Positions 46,062-47,018 of a DNA stretch of 47,018 nucleotides are shown here, piece by piece (position 1 is the stretch's first letter; each line of letters begins with the position of its first letter). Location: NCBI RefSeq assembly GCF_025960985.1, contig NZ_JAOQMX010000036.1:1-47018 (forward strand), given 5' to 3'. The position numbers were made by a program, and so were the translations under genes. The notes under the pieces were generated by a model, which worked only from the letters and a program-made list of their open reading frames with translations, made no database searches and had not been told where the DNA came from. This DNA comes from Flavobacterium psychraerolatum (GTDB lineage: Bacteria; Bacteroidota; Bacteroidia; Flavobacteriales; Flavobacteriaceae).

Positions 46062-46145
46062 TGTCGGTCTGAGCTAAGTCCTGCTGGAGCTTTTGTCTCA
46101 GGGAAGACTACGTTTAACAAGCGCTTCGACAGGGGCTGTGTGACA
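46062..46145. repeat. Degenerate inverted intergenic repeat
   Basis: The left end TGTCGGTCTGAGC and the right end (GCGCTTCGACAGG followed by GGCTGTGTGACA) look like mutated opposite copies of one word of the form TGTCAnnCTGAGCnnGTCGAAGC. The stretch is markedly more G/C-rich than its surroundings. Similar words occur in intergenic repeats of Bacteroidota, recalled rather than checked. Confidence 0.4.
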
Positions 46146-46166
46146 TTAGAAACATCCATATAAAAA

Positions 46167-46195
46167 GGGCACTAAGTATTTTAACACTAGTGCCC
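46167..46195 (-). terminator. Terminator after the DMP19-like gene
   Basis: GGGCACTA (46167-46174) pairs with TAGTGCCC (46188-46195), and on the minus strand five T follow. It lies 47 nt past the stop. Confidence 0.85.
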
Positions 46196-46241
46196 CTTAT
46201 TCTATTTTCAAAAAAAAATAACGAATCTCCGCCAAATTATA

Positions 46242-46781
46242 TTATTCTCTTTTAATGGCTCTTCCCACGAAATCTTCTAGTAATTCAAACATTCCATCTA
46301 CAGAAAGAATTTGTGTATCTGGATGCTCTTTCAAGAATGCAGAATTAAGTTCGACCAAGTTTTCATCTATTTCAAAAAAAGTATCATTATTAATTAAATC
46401 ACGAATCGGATTTACACCTTCCAACTTACTTTTGAAAAACTTATCTCTTTTAACGCTACTCATCAAATTGACTTTCTTGCATTGCGCTTGAAATAATTCC
46501 AAATGTTTTGGTGCACCTATCAATTCCAAACCATCAGCAATGAGACCATTTAATTCCATGTTCCATTTCGAATTATAGACAAATTGCGCAAAATTCCCTT
46601 GAGTACATTGAGAAACGTAAAAATCCATATAGTAACTCATAATTGCATCTTCATGAATCAAATCATCGTCGATTTTCTCTTCGCGCATGAGGTTGATAAC
46701 CGAAATATTAGAATTGATGATGTCTTGAGGATTGCCGCTATTGGCTGCAGTTTCTGAAATTATAATAGTACCAAATTCCAT
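46242..46781 (-). CDS. DMP19/DUF4375-like protein
   Basis: The protein has 179 residues with no signal peptide or membrane segment. The central stretch AIMSYYMDFYVSQCTQGNFAQFVYNSKWN resembles the core of DUF4375 (DMP19-like) proteins, which share a Y...QVxNGGxxQFxxN pattern; here the two Gly are replaced by Q-G. One member of that family in Neisseria has been described as a DNA-mimic protein, and this copy is acidic overall, which fits but proves nothing. Its neighbours give no help: it is a single-gene unit with its own terminator. I am fairly sure of the family and have no view on function. Confidence 0.6.
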   Translation of the reverse strand: MEFGTIIISETAANSGNPQDIINSNISVINLMREEKIDDDLIHEDAIMSYYMDFYVSQCTQGNFAQFVYNSKWNMELNGLIADGLELIGAPKHLELFQAQCKKVNLMSSVKRDKFFKSKLEGVNPIRDLINNDTFFEIDENLVELNSAFLKEHPDTQILSVDGMFELLEDFVGRAIKRE

Positions 46782-46934
46782 GGAATTATTGTTTTAAGGA
46801 GTTGAAAAAGCAAATTTCGGATAAAATAATGAAGGATAAAATCTTTTTGAACACAGATTTAAGAGATTGGCACATATTTTCTTTAACTACATTCTAGCCT
46901 TAACAATAAGTTCACTATTTCTTAAACTAAACCA

Positions 46935-46980
46935 CTATGGACTTAAAGTCCATAGATTTGGTTGTCAGACTTAAAGTCTG
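46935..46980. repeat. Two palindromes sharing the core GACTTAAAGTC
   Basis: A 21-nt perfect palindrome (46935-46955; arms CTATGGACTT and AAGTCCATAG around one A) is followed 10 nt later by a 15-nt palindrome CAGACTTAAAGTCTG (46966-46980). Both centre on GACTTAAAGTC. They lie upstream of the DMP19-like gene near the window's edge. A REP-like repeat is the best guess. Confidence 0.6.
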
Positions 46981-47018
46981 CATGTTGCTAGTCTTCAATT
47001 ATGAAGTTATCATTATTA

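Larger units (their letters stand above)
45678..46241. other. 564-nt region between the PL17 gene and the DMP19-like gene
   Basis: It holds operator-promoter B (45703-45732), about 300 nt of featureless AT-rich sequence, a G/C-richer degenerate repeat (46062-46145) and a terminator (46167-46195). No open frame worth reporting. Confidence 0.5.

Overview
The window reads as an AT-rich chromosomal segment of a Flavobacterium-like member of the Bacteroidota (Flavobacteriaceae). Evidence: Bacteroidota-type promoters (TTG, about 19 nt, TAnnTTTG), a SusC/SusD pair, a type IX secretion C-terminal tail, DUF4270 and DUF4286 family proteins, an OlsF-type ornithine lipid synthase, and a 93-residue ATP synthase epsilon subunit. 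No rRNA, tRNA, CRISPR array, integrase or transposase was seen.

Positions 1-30.8 kb are mostly housekeeping genes. In order they are: atpD-atpC with a clear promoter; a TonB receptor followed by an SGNH-hydrolase lipoprotein; a GlgA-like truncated protein, a DUF4270 lipoprotein and glmS, divergent from panC-panD; radA with an AsmA-like/transglycosylase protein; a TPR protein with a T9SS tail; tas; xth with an OmpA-like lipoprotein; olsF; a 2-hydroxyacid dehydrogenase; proC; mgtE overlapping rsmA; DUF4286; a TPR protein; and serS. Most transcription units end in recognisable hairpin terminators. Between proC and the dehydrogenase lies a compact multi-stem element that may be a structured RNA.

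Positions 31-45.7 kb form a polyuronide (very probably alginate) utilization locus, all on the minus strand: an exported cupin protein, SusD, SusC, KDPG aldolase, KDG kinase, an SDR (probable DEH reductase), an ACS-family MFS transporter, a GntR/FadR regulator, a 71-codon fragment that looks like the start of a PL7 alginate lyase, and a PL17 oligoalginate lyase. Together they suggest this route: oligosaccharide capture by SusCD, periplasmic cleavage by PL17, uptake of DEH by the MFS carrier, reduction to KDG, phosphorylation to KDPG, and cleavage to pyruvate and glyceraldehyde-3-phosphate.

The most notable find is a shared operator. Sites upstream of susC, the PL17 gene, the PL7-like fragment and the GntR gene carry the half-sites TGG....CCA repeated with an exact 13-nt period. 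In three of the four they abut an identical -7 element, TATATTTG. The motif resembles known UxuR/ExuR-type GntR operators, so the local GntR protein is the likely ligand.

The right end (46-47 kb) carries a DMP19/DUF4375-like protein, a degenerate inverted intergenic repeat, and two neighbouring palindromes that share one core.
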